DNA of 62,326 bases from Spirosoma luteum DSM 19990 (GTDB lineage: Bacteria > Bacteroidota > Bacteroidia > Cytophagales > Spirosomataceae), in contig NZ_KB893270.1 in the NCBI RefSeq assembly GCF_000374065.1, positions 105-62,430 of the forward strand, given 5' to 3'. Of the stretch, positions 62,086 to 62,326 are shown one piece after another. The notes below the pieces were generated by a model, which had not been told where the DNA came from, did no database searches, and was given only the letters and a program-made list of their open reading frames with translations. The position numbers and the translations under genes were made by a program. The number at the start of each line of letters is the position of its first letter. The stretch's first letter is position 1.

Positions 62086-62326
62086 ATTCCAGAGGCTAAT
62101 CCATCACAAGAAGGATTGAAACGATATGCACCATCTAGTACGTACTGCAAGTCACCCAATTCCAGAGGCTAATCCATCACAAGAAGGATTGAAACATAAC
62201 ATATTATCGGAACTAGATAAAACAACCTTAAATTCCAGAGGCTAATCCATCACAAGAAGGATTGAAACACGAGGAAATCAACGGCATCGTTACGCCGGGA
62301 GTCTACAATTCCAGAGGCTAATCCAT
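62086..62326 (+). CRISPR. CRISPR array, 37-nt repeats, continues beyond the window
   Basis: Three full repeats (62086-62122, 62159-62195, 62232-62268) and the first 19 bases of a fourth (62308-62326) begin ATTCCAGAGGCTAATCC and end AGGATTGAAAC. The three are identical over 37 bases; the base before the repeat is A in copies 2-4 and G in copy 1. The spacers are 36, 36 and 39 bases (62123-62158, 62196-62231, 62269-62307), all different. The first repeats are leader-proximal, so these are the youngest spacers. The array length is unknown. Confidence 0.97.

Overview
The window looks like chromosome of a Bacteroidota member of the order Cytophagales, close to Spirosoma or relatives. The evidence is three C-terminal sorting tails of the type IX secretion system (one intact, two orphan remnants), SusC-style TonB receptors with N-terminal carboxypeptidase-like domains, PepSY-like periplasmic proteins, AT-rich leaders without clear Shine-Dalgarno sites, and a base composition near 50% GC. 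I saw no rRNA or tRNA gene.

Layout. 1-2916: tail of an IS5-type transposase, a secreted LamG-like protein, a small secreted repeat protein, gene remnants and a UbiA-like membrane protein. 3020-6336: a ClC anion transporter divergent from an HPP membrane protein overlapped by a Crp/Fnr regulator, with an FNR-like palindrome between them. 6355-6654: a 300-bp element with 42-bp inverted ends. 6711-8969: a PAS histidine kinase. 9050-17849: a leftward potassium-uptake locus (sigma-54 response regulator, HAMP kinase, membrane protein, Kup, SPFH protein, porin) that still carries a KdpC tail and a broken KdpD; it reads as a kdp operon that lost kdpFAB. 18240-25387: remnants, cupin, Gfo/Idh/MocA oxidoreductase, NIPSNAP, a PepSY membrane pair and a metallophosphoesterase. 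25942-28899: a 985-residue surface protein with 7 FG-GAP repeats and 7 further propeller-like repeats. 29577-32243: ZIP transporter, RES/Xre toxin-antitoxin and a kinase remnant. 32279-44900: a TonB receptor, then a leftward cluster with an RND tripartite efflux pump, a YncE-like propeller, a TPR protein, two PAP2 phosphatases, an EamA protein and a decayed TauE/SafE gene. 45125-50361: OmpR/kinase pair, PepSY-like protein and a TonB-type receptor. 50710-52224: WYL regulator and a PIN toxin/antitoxin pair.

52909-62326 (window end): a complete type I-B CRISPR-Cas locus in the order cas8b, cas7, cas5, cas3, cas6, cas1, cas2, cas4, then a leader and an array with 37-nt repeats running off the window. 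Surveillance (cas8b-cas7-cas5), crRNA processing (cas6), interference (cas3) and adaptation (cas1-cas2-cas4) are all intact. A small frameshifted gene with its own terminator lies head-to-head with cas8b.

A recurrent theme is decay: many gaps contain recognisable pieces of genes (transposase, aminotransferase, type IX sorting tails, KdpC, KdpD, histidine kinase, TauE), and several otherwise normal genes have single-base frameshifts (SPFH, TPR protein, small gene beside cas8b). These could be real pseudogenes or indel errors in the assembly.
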